A DNA stretch of 64,000 nt from Sarocladium kiliense (Eukaryota; Ascomycota; Sordariomycetes; Hypocreales; Sarocladiaceae). The position numbers were made by a program, and so were the translations under genes. Positions 36,001 to 48,535 of the stretch are shown here, one piece after another. The notes under the pieces are model-generated. The model was given only the letters and a program-made list of their open reading frames with translations, was not told where the DNA came from and searched no databases. The DNA lies in the NCBI GenBank assembly GCA_030734395.1, contig JAUZTG010000029.1, forward strand, positions 5,146,001 through 5,210,000. The letters run 5' to 3'. Position 1 is the stretch's first letter; the number at the start of each line of letters is the position of its first letter.

Positions 36001-38524
36001 ACCTCTTGCGGGCGGATGAGAAACCCCTCCACCACATTCTATTGTGAACGAGGCTATTCTCAAGAACTCAAGACGCACGCTTCGTGTAGCAAGAAAGTCA
36101 AAACGCTGCGGCCGTTGATCTTCGTTGCATCCGCCGGGATTGGCTTGCTGTGTTGTGTCTTGTTCCGTCAGTTGTCACACCTTTTAGCCGCCCCTCCCTT
36201 GCCACGCTGCTGGGATGAACACAACTCGGATTTGTCACTTCTTTGCTTAGACGACGGTCAAGTGGGAGGGGAAGTTGAAGGTTGGATATGGGGTGATGTT
36301 GGGGATTATCTGATCCTGGACAGCGCACCGACAAGGGGCCAGTACATCCATACGGATCCTGCATGGGCAGATCCTTCCAATTCTCAACATTTCAGGGTAA
36401 ATACACCCGGAGAGATGGTGTGAATGCATCGTCTGGATTGACTATATGCTCGCGTCGCATGGCCATGGGCGGGGACTTGAACAGATGGACAGGCCACTCC
36501 CTACCAGGAGATGGAAAGGGTGTAGTAAGCCGGCTCCCGTCATTTCGAAAAGGAGGGTGAGTTGGGAAACCGGGGACCCTGCTTGGCTCAACACCCACTG
36601 TGTACATATCTTCGCACGACCACGGCTGCAACATAAGGGGAAGGGTGGTCAGGGGCGCTTCTAGGGGAGTATCGGGGAAGTTGGCGACGGGCTGGGCTGG
36701 GGCTTGGGGTGTGCAGTTGGTCCGGGACTTTTACCTGCGCCTTTGCCTGCATCTCATCTCTTGTGCGCCTGACAGGGCTGAAGCGTGTGTACAATGCAGG
36801 GTTTGTTGGGAGTGCCGCCGTCGCATATGAGCCGGCGCTGTGATGGTGAGGCACAAGCGCCCGCTTGACTTGTTCATGTATCTGCCTCTGTTACCCTGAT
36901 CATACCCCTGAGCTTCGTTTTGAGGCCGCTATGGCACGAGATGAACGGCAATTGGACTCGGAAGGGGAACTAGTTGAACTAGATGAATGGGAATGGAAGA
37001 CGATGCCGCAAGTGAAGCGCCGCCATTGCATTTCGATGCAGGAGGAGAGCAGCATTGCTCCACGACGGCTACCTCACACTCCTTCGGCGTCTATTGCCCC
37101 CTTAATACATCGATAATTTACGCTCATTTCCATCAAGTCTCCAGAACCCCACCAGCAAACAGACAGGACATCCTCACCCTTGCCCAAGCCCTGCAAGATT
37201 CGACTCCCAACGCCCGTCCGCAGACTTTCTTCGGAGAGATTGCTGCAGCCAACACAGGAGGAAGAAGCTTGACGCCGAGGAGAATGAGCAACCCAATCTG
37301 TACCCAACAAGCGCGCGTGTGTGTCGGCGGCAGAGGCAAGGGAAAGAGAACATTACGTCTGTGGCGGCGCCGGAGGGAGCAAGTTCGGAGACTTTGAGAC
37401 TCGCATTTCGGCGTTCATCCGCCTGTGTCAGTAACTCCGTTGCGGCGCAGTCAATACGCTGCCTACGCAGAAGGTAGCGGTGGCATTTTGCTCTACGAAT
37501 TAGGATAGACTTCATCCTATGACGACAAAGATCAAGGCGGTTATAAATCAGTGTACGATATTGAAGCTATCACATGCGTGGTGGCAAGGGAAGGTGTTCG
37601 CTACCCTGGAGACGTGAGTGTCTGTATGCATGATAGCGGCGAAGTCGGATCAGTATGGGCAGTTATTTAAATCTGGGTTACCAAGAATCTGACAAATAAA
37701 CCCAGCATCGACGCACCGAGAGTTTGGAATTCCTAATCCGAAATGGCTGCCTGATGATGTCCGGAGCGAGGTCGGTGATTTCCAAAATGATTCGAAACCC
37801 ACCACTGAGCTTTTCGCGTAGAATGATTTGGAATAACAGGTCCAAAACAATAGTCACGTAGAGGCAGAAAAGAATGCTTCAGGTTATCAAAATGCCATGT
37901 CGGATTTCTGTACAGCTCATGTTCGTTCTATATACCAGCAACAACAACCCAACCGCCTTCGCACACAAGCCATCTCCTCATCTCTCGCAAAGACATCAAG
38001 AACCCAATTCGCCCGCGCTGTTCCCTGCCGCCGATGACTACTTATATACGTACACAACTCCTTTGTTTTGTCCAGCTGGATAATAAGAATTGTCCGCCAA
38101 AATGATGTAGGAGAATCGGGGAAAGGTTTCCGTCCCCTAAGTACCAGAGCGAAAGCTGAGGGAGCTTGAAATGAAAGTGTAGATGAACCGTGGAGATGGT
38201 AGTCAGAGGAAGATATCAGTCTCCGCCTCGTCCTTCTCCAGTGCGGCATCATGAGGACTCCGGGAAGGGAGAGTCGGACCTCAGCATGCTAGGCTGTGGC
38301 ATCTCCCTTCCTTCTGTCCTTGTTTCCTGGACGCCATATCCAACGCCGTAGAAATATCCTCTTATAGTAGAAACAAACGCCCGAGGTCTATGAGCTTGGA
38401 GCAGAGCCTCAGGCCACAAACGTCAGAGTGCAGCCGTAGAATCCGCAATAGGCATCACGGACCCTCAGTCGCGTTGTGCAGACGTTCATCCTTGTGATGA
38501 TGAACAAACGACCTTTGTCACGCC
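24016..38524. other. 14.5 kb with no supported gene
   Basis: The first kilobase is probably the bZIP promoter and leader. The last few hundred bases are the 3' side of CAF40. Between them, every frame is broken by stops at short spacing; the best frames (about 135-232 codons) mostly lack an ATG and match no family I recognise. By eye the base composition is balanced, without the TA-rich texture of RIP-mutated transposons. No tRNA box pair, long repeat or microsatellite was recognised. Confidence 0.5.
36016..36423 (+). CDS. Doubtful small ORF with one membrane segment
   Basis: An ATG-started frame of 135 codons within the gene-free stretch. It has a basic N-terminal part, one hydrophobic segment (LRPLIFVASAGIGLLCCVLF) and an acidic Trp/Tyr-containing tail. 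No family is recognised, there is no intron and there are no supporting neighbours. It may be chance; it is listed only because it is among the more protein-like frames in the desert. Confidence 0.12.
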   Translation: MRNPSTTFYCERGYSQELKTHASCSKKVKTLRPLIFVASAGIGLLCCVLFRQLSHLLAAPPLPRCWDEHNSDLSLLCLDDGQVGGEVEGWIWGDVGDYLILDSAPTRGQYIHTDPAWADPSNSQHFRVNTPGEMV

Positions 38525-39837
38525 TCACATGTTGCCGACACCAGCAGAGTTGGGGTCAACGTTGTCGGAGAGGTTGATGAGCAGCTGTGCAAGGCATCGC
38601 TTTGTCGCGGCATCATCGCGCAGGACGGAGGAGAAGGTGGCATCACGGAGGGGCTCGGGGAGGCACTGGCGTAGGGCCTCTCTCGCACGAGCGTTGTCAC
38701 TCAGCCTGAATGCGCCCACGTTAGCCTCACTTCTCTCGTTTCCTCATGGAACAGAACTGGAGATTGGCATGGAAAAGCCTGAGAACCATAAAAACTCACC
38801 TCAAGAAGCATCTGACCACATGCTTGAGCAGCCTCGCCGTCTGGCTCTCAACAAGCTGTGCGACCATGTTGCTAAGCACTGTACCAACAGCATAAAACCG
38901 CTCGTACGTGGCACAGATATAGTTCAGACCATTGTCATCCAGCAAAATCTTCTGAACAATGAAGATGGCGACCGTCTTGCTGAGCTCGGAGCCTGTCTCC
39001 ATGATGCGAAGGCACAACGGAATAATTTCTGTCGTGAGTAGGAAGTTGATGACCTCGGACGAGTCGTTCTTAACCAGCGCGCCGATCACGCCGAGGCTCG
39101 TAAGACGGAGATACTCGAAGGGCCGGGATTTTGAAGTCGTGTTGAGAAAGGGGTAGAGGAAGAGAGGGATGTGGGCTGTGGAGAGAAGAGCGATTAGCAA
39201 ACAATTCTCAAGACCAGGAGGAGGTTGGGCTGCTTGTTCATACCGTTGAGGAAGAGGGTCCGGGTGTCATTGTGGCTGGCCACGCATTGCAGTAGCGCGA
39301 GAGCATTACAAACGCGGTTTGATGCCGCGGCTGTCAGCTGTGACGGGTTGAGCAGGGTGTACACGGAGATGATCTCCTGCAGAAGAGAAGTCATCACACC
39401 TATCGGTATTAGTTCAGTCAAACGAACCCTTGCGACTGGGAAAGAGGCACTTCGAACGTACCGAAAGAGTGCCACAAGATCAAAGCCAACTCAGGCACCT
39501 GCTCCCTCTTCTTACTAAGTTCCAACAACGCCGCCTCCCTTGTACTCTCATTCAGCAAATCCGCAATGTACCCCATCGTTCTCCTGTTATCCTCTGAAAT
39601 ATTCTCATGAGCGCCATCGTGCGCAGCAGCGGCAGCGGCGGCAGCTGCAGCCTGAGCTTGAGCGTTCTGCTGAGTCGCGGCCGAGTTGGTCAGACGGTTG
39701 AAGTGCTGCTGCTGTTGCTGCTGGGCATGGTGCTGAGCGGCAGATTGTTGTTGTTGCTGCTGCTGCTGTTGGTGCATCCAGGAGGAGTCCGGAGGGTTGA
39801 ACTGGTGGTGTCCGTAGACGTGTGCGGAGGGCATCAT
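38525..39837 (-). CDS. caf40: CCR4-NOT complex subunit CAF40/Rcd1 (CNOT9)
   Basis: Four exons on the minus strand, 39837-39462, 39399-39244, 39175-38800 and 38705-38525, give 362 aa. The three introns are 62, 68 and 94 nt, and each junction restores the conserved armadillo-repeat text: WHSFGVMTSLLQEIISVY, LFLNAHIPLFLYPFLNTT and VVRCFLRLSDNARAREALR. CAF40 is the highly conserved armadillo subunit of the CCR4-NOT deadenylase complex, which shortens mRNA poly(A) tails and binds peptide motifs of mRNA regulators. The N-terminal 75 residues are not conserved and contain Gln runs (residues 23-31 and 39-44) and an Ala run (63-72). ATG 39837 is the first in frame and is immediately followed by a second. 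The protein ends NVDPNSAGVGNM. Confidence 0.96.
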
Positions 39838-41182
39838 CCTGCCGGGTTGGGTGCGCCAGCTGCGCGGTGTGCGTGATTCAGCTGGCGGATGATATGTCGA
39901 AAGGTTTATGGAATGCACTGGAGAGCGGCTGCTTCAAAACCCGATTTGGTGTTGCTATGGTCGGAATTGGCTGGTGTCCGCCGCGTCACTGGGTGTCGAA
40001 GTCTGGGTATTTATTGTGCCACGCGGCGTCGATGCTCTGACTTTCAAGCAATCTTTCGTGATAGTCTCGCCAATCAGAACACTCGTTTTTGGTCGCGCAG
40101 GGCCGATGACCGGGGTCGTCGTCGCGAAATTGTCGAAACGTTATTGCCCTCGTCTTAGGTCGGTGAAGCTCAAAAACTAAGGCTGACGATATGTCGGCGA
40201 AAGTAGTTGTGAAACGTTGGCGGCGACTCGAGCACAAAAGCCCGACTCGACGATGGAATTTAGAGCCTCAAAAAGCACAGGACGGAATAAGAAAAGCCGA
40301 GAGATTGCGTGAGAGGACCCAGGCATATGCTGCAGCTCGGGGTGAAGTGCGTGAAGCAGCAGAGGGTGAAGCGAGGTTGTCGTCAAGGGCGGGCAGAGCG
40401 GGCTTGGTAGTAGGATTCGGGCCGCCAGGGTTGCGCTGCGGTTTCGCCTTAGTCAGCGCCACAGCGGCACCTGATTGGAGGGTTAATGGTGGAACAGCCA
40501 AACAAGTACCGGCCCATGCACCCTGGGTGCAACAGTACATAATTGCAAGCTTGTCCTTCTTCACTCAAATCGTGAATGGTGTACATGCTCTCGATGATGA
40601 GGGAAGTTGCAAAGCTGCGGATGGGCGATTGTGGCAAATTACGGAGTCCCCTCTCACTGTGAACTGTTGCAACTAGGGGCCGCTGGAATCATGGCTGCTG
40701 GTCAGGGTGCCTGTGTTTCTGCGTGACCACGGGCCGTCTGTTTCTTGCTTGACAACTGCTATATTAACCTGAGGCTTGACTTCGCCTACGCACCGCAACA
40801 GTAGTGCATTAGTTGTCCTTTGACGTTGAAGTCACGACGCGCACCGAAGTTTGAAGAATTCGCTCATTGCATTACCTGCAACTCATTTGGCTCTAATGCT
40901 GCCCAAGCATCCACATCCCGGAACGGACCATTGAAGGCCCCAAGAACCAAGGGGGGCAAGAGACCAAAAAGCCCAATGTCTCCCCAAATATCCCGTCTCA
41001 AAGAAAAGCACGAATGGTTTGCTTGCTGATGCTAGAAGTGTTTGATACGTTTGTCTCCCTTGTTGCCCCCCTTGTCCAACCCCGCTGGAGGGAGGAAATT
41101 ACCACCGCGCTATACATAGTCCTCCATTGTAGATGCGTACCCTTTCGAACTTGACTTGCTTCTAGGCTCCCCGATTAACGCA
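39838..41182. other. Intergenic region upstream of CAF40
   Basis: It contains the CAF40 promoter and the 3' UTR of KIN1. A 161-codon frame at 40191-40676 (+) has no family resemblance. Confidence 0.5.
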
Positions 41183-44100
41183 TTATAACCTGAGCTCCCG
41201 CAAGATTTGGTCCGCCATATTCTTGTATTGCCATGTGTTTCCATCGAGACGTTTGAATTGGATGCCATGCAGAGTGAGCAGGGGCACTTTGACGATGAAG
41301 ATCTCAAACTCGAGGACCATACTGCCCCCTAGGTCACTCTGCACCTGCGTTGACGTCTCACCTGGCGCGCGTCTCGAGACCCCATTGTTGGTACGCCGCG
41401 GGATACTGTCCACAGACGTCTCTGAGTTGGAGTAGCTGCGATCTCGGTCCGAGCGGCCGGGCGTACGAGGGGTCGTGGGTGGTCGATCTGACGGGTCACG
41501 TACGTCATCCCGGTCGTCGCCTCGCATGAGGCCTCCAAAGCTGAAGCGTCGACGATGGCCACCGCCTCCAGATGTTGGTCCGGGGCTCGTTGGTGGGTCT
41601 TGTACCTTGTTGAGGTCGATGCTGGGCATGTACTTGCAAGTAAAACCGCCTTTGATCTCAACGTAATCCACGTTCAACTGCCGCAAGACCCTCCGGATAT
41701 CCGCGCGAATGGCGGGCACAGACTTGCCAGAAGTTGTTGAGACACTGAAGAGCCCCTTGAGGAACACAGGCTTTGCCAGGTCGGAGCTGTCGAGTCGCTC
41801 CGTTGACACGCCACTCGCTTCCTGCTCCATATCGGTCTCTTCCGGAACATTGGCCTCCTGAGCCGCCTCCCGTCTCATGCGACGTTGCTGGATGCTCTCT
41901 CTACGAGCATGGCCCAGCGATTTGGCACGATATGCGACCGACTTGGAGTGCCCATGACCCCGAGAAGGTCCTGCAGAAGGTTCCTCTGCCATAGACTGAT
42001 CGGAGCCGCTTGTCGGCGGTGGTTCCTTTGCTGTCCCCCGGGCCTTTTGACGCCGCATCTCCGCAGAGTTGACACTGGTGGACCGTCCAAGCCCCTGGCG
42101 GCGCGAGTCACGGGATCCGCCCGCAGTCGCAGGAGGACTGAGAAGTTCGCTGTGCTGGGGCTGGCTGCTGCCGGAACGAAGACGAGGCTCGGCGCTCCCG
42201 TCTCGTTCTCGACGGCCTCGTCGGATGCTGAAGCTCTTCCTTGGGGTTAACGTAGCGCCGTCCGCCGGAGAGTGAACCTGTACCACGGGAGGATGAGAAC
42301 GATCCTTGTCCAAGCGCTCAGGGTCCCGGCGCTTGCGAGTACTAAATCGTCGGAGAAGTCCACTGGCTGCGCTCTCCTTCTTCTGTGGCTGCTGCTCTGG
42401 CCTATGTTCTGGCTGGGAAGCTTGCTTCGCAGCGTCGGGCGCATCGTCCTCTCCATGCGTTCGGGCACGCGGCCGCGTCCGCCCGCCGGTAGGCTTCTCA
42501 CCCGGCATCTCATAGGTAGTTGCATTAGTGACAGCAGCTTGCGGCGGCGCAATTTCAGGCAGAGCGTCGACCGGCTTTTCGCGCTCTTCCCGTACCCTCT
42601 CCCGATGATCCCTATGCTCACGGTGTTCGCGGTGATCACGGTGCTCCCGATACTCTCGATCGCGGTCTCGATCGCGCTCCCGCTCCTTCTCTTTCTCCTT
42701 CTCACGAGGCGTTGATGGCGTCGGTGCGGGACCGTCTGTACGTTCGCGATCCTGCTTCTCCTTGACAAGATAGTATATAGATAGAAGAGGACTGAATGCG
42801 TTGAGAGGATCGTTGCCAAGTTGAAGTGCTTCGGAACTTGGGCCAGTCAAGGTGTCCCTGCTCGTGCCGGAGTTGCGTCGCTTATAGAAGTCGAAACCGA
42901 AACCGCGTTTCTTCTCCCCATCCTTACTCGGCTGTGGCAGTTCCTTCTCTTTCTGGTAAAGCTTGACAGCTCTTTGATATTCTTCGGATTCGATGATCTT
43001 GGTGAGCTGTGCCCTGATGCTCTCAGGTGAGCCGAAGTTGAACCCTTGCATCGCATGAATAACTTCAGGTTCGAGCGGCGGAGACAGTGGCTCTCGGGCA
43101 GGCAGGTAGTTATCCGGCGGGCCATTAAAACCCTTTGTCATCCATGGGTGCGTCATGACCTCTTGCATTGTTGCCCGCATTTTGGGGTCCGTGACCAACA
43201 TGCGCGACATCAAGTGCTTACACTCTGCAGACAGTTAGCAAAGACCCGAAGTCACATAAACGCATCTGCTCACCAGTAGAGAGCCAGCTGGGGTAGTCAA
43301 CCACGCCCTTCTTGATCTTGGCATGGAGAGCTGGCATGCTCTGATCGTCGAACGGAACCTTGCCACAGACAAGCACATAAAGGACGATGCCGAAACTCCA
43401 CACATCGACCTCCGGTCCAGTGTAAGCCCTAGCTTGGAGAAGCTCAGGCGCGGCAAAGTACAGACTACCGCAAAAGGTCTTAAGGTGACCTCGCGGTGCG
43501 AAGAGGTTACTGAGGCCGAAGTCAATAATCTTAATATCTCCGGTTTTGCTGATAAGAATGTTTTCGATCTTCAAGTCACGGTGTACAATGCTGTTGCGGT
43601 GGCAATAATCGAGTGCGCTGGCAATCTGCCTGCTGAACTTGCGCGCCTGCTTCTCTTTGAGTTTGCCGTGCGAGATGATGTAATCCAGCATCTGACCGCC
43701 ATTAACAAACTCGAAGAGCATGTACCAATGGTAGTTCGTGCGAACTACGTCGCGCAGGCCGCAGATATGAGGGTGATTAAGAAGCGTGACAATGGCAGCC
43801 TCACGTGCCGTTCTGATCTCCTTGGACTGGTCGGCCCTCTCCTTATCGGCGCGGCTCTGGTGGCCATCGTCGGTCGATCCGCGGGGAATGATTTTGCAAG
43901 CAACCTAGACGTGCGTTAGCTGGAGGAATGCGGAGGAGGGCCTTCAGACGAAATACGAGGGTAGCATACCTGCTCACTACCATCCTCTTTGCGCGCAAGC
44001 TTCACCTTGCCCATGCTACCAGCGCCAATTGTCTTGCCCAGGATCCACTTGCCCGACTGGGTGGGAATCGTTGTGCGGGACCTCGTTTGCTTGCCCGAGG

Positions 44101-45096
44101 ATGAATGCGTCCCATCAGCAGGAGTGCCTGACGGCGCCGAGGCACCGTTGCTGGCCGAGGGCGCCATGCTGCGGGAGTTTTGTGCTTGATGGCTCTGAAC
44201 CTGACTGGACGTACGATGATGGTTCGGCTGTCGCGTGCTGGCGGTGCGGCGATGAGGAAGTCTTGAAGATTCGACGTCCACAGCAGGCCTCGCAGGGGTG
44301 TTGGAGGAAGAGGAGTGATCCGGGCGGTCGCGACTGGAACTTCGCTGGGGATATGTGGCTAGGTTCGAGGCTTCGTAGTCATTTTCGGGCAGTGTTTCTT
44401 GGAGTGGTCGAATGGATGAAGAAGTTCTATGGTGATGGCGCTGTGGTTGGACCGGGGTAGTGGTGCTGCTGACGTGGTGGCTCTGGGTCTGCTGATGTTG
44501 TTGGCGATGGTGGTTATCAAGGTGGCGGCAGTAGGAGGCGACAGCAGCAGGGGACGGCACGGCCGAAGAAGAGGAGCTGCGACGATGCTGATATTGTTGA
44601 GCGCGAGCGGTAGCAGAGGCAGAAGCAGATTGAGAATGGGAGCGAGAAACTGGTGTTTGGTCGTGGGTAGCAGCAGGGTTGGAGGGATAATAATAATCGT
44701 CAGGAGGAGAGGGGCGGGAGGATCGAGTGGAATATGAGCGGGCCGGGGTGTTGGACCTGGCAGAGCGAAAGGGTCAGGCGTTAGCAGGATGGTTTTGCGT
44801 CTCGTCTCGTCGATAAGGGTGGCAATGCGATTGGAATTGAGGTGGAATAAAGAGGACAGAAGAGAGCCGCCGTGAGATGACGGATGTATGAATGGATGGA
44901 TGCGCAGCAGCTGGGAAACGAGGAAACGCGGATGACGACGAAGGAGGAGGCGGTGGATGGGAGATGGTGGTGAGGATGAGGAGCCGTTGTGGTGACAGCA
45001 GCACCAGCGGCACCACGTAGCGAGATGGGCAGAGACTCACTGTGGGTGGTGCTGGTCTGCTGCAGTAGGGATTGCAGTGTCCGGAGCAGCAGCCAT
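41183..45096 (-). CDS. kin1: KIN1/MARK-family Ser/Thr protein kinase with KA1 domain
   Basis: Five exons on the minus strand, 45096-45041, 44756-43970, 43904-43274 and 43224-41183 plus the junctions between them (four coding blocks, three introns of 284, 65 and 49 nt), give 1171 aa. The first block reads MAAAPDTAIPTAADQHHPQ and continues in frame into SNTPARSYSTRSSRPSPP. The kinase domain (about 253-522) has GAGSMG at 263-268, catalytic K285 in VACKII, HRDLKIEN, DFGLSN and the CGSLYFAAPE activation segment. A charged low-complexity region with many Arg-Glu, Arg-Asp and Arg-His pairs follows. The C-terminus is a KA1 domain ending MADQILRELRL, which binds acidic membranes. KIN1 kinases act at the cell cortex in polarity, septation and ER-stress signalling. 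The first exon rests on frame continuity and a good ATG only. Confidence 0.93.
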
Positions 45097-46395
45097 ACTG
45101 GGCAATTGTGCCTGGAAAGGGCAGTGACAGGCGCTAGGAGACGTCACTGACACCACACCCAATACCACTGGCACCCAACTGCAAGCGGCAGCGCTTCAGT
45201 GGGCGCGCAGGGCGTGTCTCAGTGAGAGTGGCGCCCTGCCTTACTATTGTGTGGCTGGTAAGGCGGTACCTGGCCGCAAACGACGTACCGTGGTAGCAAG
45301 GGCGACGACAAGCGAGGGCGATCGGCAGAGGGGGGACAAAGAAACCGGGACGATGGGATTGACAAAGGCCAGAAACAAACATATGAAGATGGAAAGAAAG
45401 AAATGCGCCGGCCAGCTCTGGAGAAATTGCAAACAAAAACAAGGGGACTGAAAACTCCAGAGGCTGGTGATTTGGTTCGATTTGCACCGGCCTTCAGGCG
45501 CTGCTTGGGGTATAGTGAGCTAACGTTGACCTGGCAGATTGAGGTGGAGGGAGGGTCTGTGAGCCGGGCTGCTGGGCATCGGCAGTGCGGCTGGGATACT
45601 GTGCCTGTCTCTGTACCTGGAACTGGGCTGGCCCTGGAGAGACAGACCTGAAGCTGAAGTTGCTGGTGATGGGCTTTTTTTAACCACTGGTGGTGCGACG
45701 AGGTGTTGGACTGGGCTCTCTGCCGTCACTGCAACGAAGAACAGCATCAGACCCGACGGACAGATCAACAAGCCCAAGATCACAAGATATGAATGCATAC
45801 ATCACGTCTCGTCAATCATCGTGTTCGCGCATAGCTTAGTAGCTATGCCAAAAGTCCACATCACCCTGTCCATGTGGGGATGCCTAGGTGCTCCATCGCC
45901 AGGTGCAATTCTCACCACTGTCACCAAGCCATCGCCGATGCGTACCTTGGCCAAGGCCAGCCCTCCCCGCCGGCGACCCTCCAGACGCGTCGCATTTTGG
46001 GCCCAGAAACCTGTTTGCTGCCTGGGAGCATAAGGACGACGGTTGGAGTTTGCGTCTTATCTGAAAATCTGAAAATGAACGGATTGGGCGAACTATCGAT
46101 TCCCTTTTTGTCGCGTGCCAACCTAATAAGTCCAAGGTCGAGAGTGGGTTGTTGTCTCCGATCCTGTGGCTTGTGCTTGCATCGTGGCGTGAGCTGCTGT
46201 GGCTGCCTATCGATACCGGCTTTGCGCCAACATCGACAACATTGTCCGAGTCCCACGTCCATCCTTGCCTCGAAGTCCGGAAGCAAACCTTAGCAGAGTG
46301 GCTGCTGCATACCACCGTCAAAACCGCAGCTGAGCTGAAGTCACGCAATTACAGATGTCATGACATGAAGGTTGCGACCCCTGGCGACCGTAGCC
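45097..46395. other. Divergent promoter region, KIN1 / G-patch gene
   Basis: 1.3 kb between two divergent starts; no gene recognised. Short frames on both strands are without family resemblance. Confidence 0.5.
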
Positions 46396-48535
46396 ATGTC
46401 CTATAAAAGATCCCGTACAGCATTCGAGGCTGATCAGCCTCATGCACCATACGCCCTCTTCGGCACGCCCTTACCAGACGAAGCTGATCCTCGCGACGAT
46501 GGCTCATACTTGCCTCTTTGGAAACAGGAGGTGAGAGATGAAAGGGGCAGAAAGCGATTGCATGGTGCTTTCACGGGTGGATTCAGCGCTGGGTACGTCA
46601 ATTTGCGCATATGGATCGCAGATACTGGAAAGCTAATATGCCTTCAGGTATTTCAACACAGTGGGCTCAAAGGAAGGCTGGACGCCATCCACATTTGTCT
46701 CGAGTCGAACCAACCGCCGCAAAGATGACACAACCAAAGCCCCGCATCGACCTGAAGATTATATGGACGAGGAAGATCTACAGGATGCAGCCGAAGCACA
46801 GAAACTGCAGACGAACCAGGCATTTGCAGGACTTGGCTCTTCTGAGGATGGTGAATATCGGGCTGGTGGGCTCTCGGGACTTTTTAGGACTACGGGTGAA
46901 ACCGTGGGCCTCCGTTTGATGCGGAAGATGGGCTGGAAAGACGGCCAAGGCATCGGCCCGAAAGTGCGACGAGGGGCGCGACTTGACCTTTCTCAAAGGG
47001 GAGACGATAAAACGTTTCTATTTGCTCCAGATAATGCGCCTATGGTCAGTTTTGTACGAAAGACAGATCGCAAAGGACTAGGACATAGTGGCGAACGCAA
47101 GCTCGTGGTACCAAGTCGAAAGGACGCCGACAAAAGCGATGGCGAGGACGATGACGAGGACGATGAGGAAAACCCCTTACGAAGCGGCGTATCGCTTTTC
47201 TCTAAGAGCAAGAAGAAGGTGCAAAGACGGGGCATTGGTGTTGGCATTCTCAATGACGACGGCTCAGACGAGGATCCTTACGAAATTGGCCCCAAAATCA
47301 AGTACAACCGAACAATTGGAAGTGACAAGAAGAAGAAGGTCAAGAAGGCAGTGGTTAATCCTGCTCTGAAGAATGCACCCGTGTACATGCCAAAGACGGC
47401 AAGAGGCGCAACCAGTACCAGTCGATGTCACGATGGCCGACCGCCCTTGGACGGGTTTGCCCTATCCAAAATCACAGAAGACTTTGCAAATCTTTTTTCA
47501 AAGTACGCACCACCGGCTGTTCCACAGGGATGGAAATCGTCGAAGAGCTCATCTGTCAACGGCGGGCAATCGACCTTTGTCTCAGCAGCAGATGCAGCCA
47601 AGGCATCGACACTGGATCCGAGGTCCCGCGCAGCTCTTCTGGGAGAGACAGCCCTTCCTGGGAAATCAGTTTTTGATTTCCTGTCAGGTGAGGCGAGAGA
47701 CCACTTGTCAGCTGGGTCAGGGAAACAGAACCTCCCACAAGCGAAAGGCGAGGTCCCCACGGGATACGAGATATCTGAGGAAGATCGTCGGGTGGCTTTG
47801 CTGGAGCGAATACCGAAACTTGACCGCGAAACCGCAATGTCGGTTCTCTCTCGTGGTGTCGGAGGCCCCTATGCTGACGATGAACGCAAACGAGCTCGAT
47901 ATAGGGAATATCTTGAGCACTTTGCAAACCCGGCGCGACCGTTGCCGGAAAGACCAGAAGGCACAAGGGAGGACGACTACGTCAAAGAAATGACCGAATT
48001 TGCGAATTGTGCCAAGATCTTCAAACCCATGACAGGTTTCATGGCCTCAAGATTTACGACAGGCAAATCGAGTACGGTGATAGCAGGAAGCGACGGCTCG
48101 ACTGGGGACAAAGAACTGGTTTCGAAACCAGAGCCAAAGGTGAAGGACGCAGTAGAGGAGGCAGCTCGAATGGGAATGTTCGGCAAGATGACGAGATCGA
48201 CACAGACTTTCTACCCTACGCGGCTGCTGTGTAAGAGGTTCAATGTGAAGCCGCCGGCGCACTCCCGGGCAGATGACGAGACAGGAGCACGGCCAGACGA
48301 GGCAAACAAAGAGCACTCAACACGAGGGTTCAGCTCGAGTCATCAGGCGCAGGCGCAGGCGCAACAGCAACAGCCTGAGGAGGATGAGACGCGGATGTTG
48401 CCTTCGCCTGCACCCCCTTCAGTGGAAAATAAGGCAGGACCAGCAATTGATCCGGGGAAGAACGAGGCAGTAGAGGGGACGACAGCCCATGCAGAGGTGC
48501 TGCGAGCAATTTTCGGAGATAGCGACAGTGAATGA
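46396..48535 (+). CDS. GPATCH1-like G-patch spliceosome protein
   Basis: Two exons, 46396-46592 and 46648-48535, give 694 aa. The 55-nt intron has gtacgt and a GCTAATAT branch, and splicing joins GGFSAG to YFNTVGSKEGWTP. Residues 15-110 form the conserved N-terminal DUF1604-type region (FGTPLP, GSYLPLWKQEVRDERGRKRLHGAF). The G-patch follows at about 150-195, with GLRLMRKMGWKDGQGIGP. The middle contains Lys/Asp-rich low complexity and a conserved block DRETAMSVLSRGVGGPYADD. The C-terminal 100 residues are Gln/Glu-rich, ending LRAIFGDSDSE. Relatives (human GPATCH1, plant TOUGH) associate with the spliceosome and can activate DEAH helicases through the G-patch. It should be nuclear. It is divergent from KIN1. 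Confidence 0.93.
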
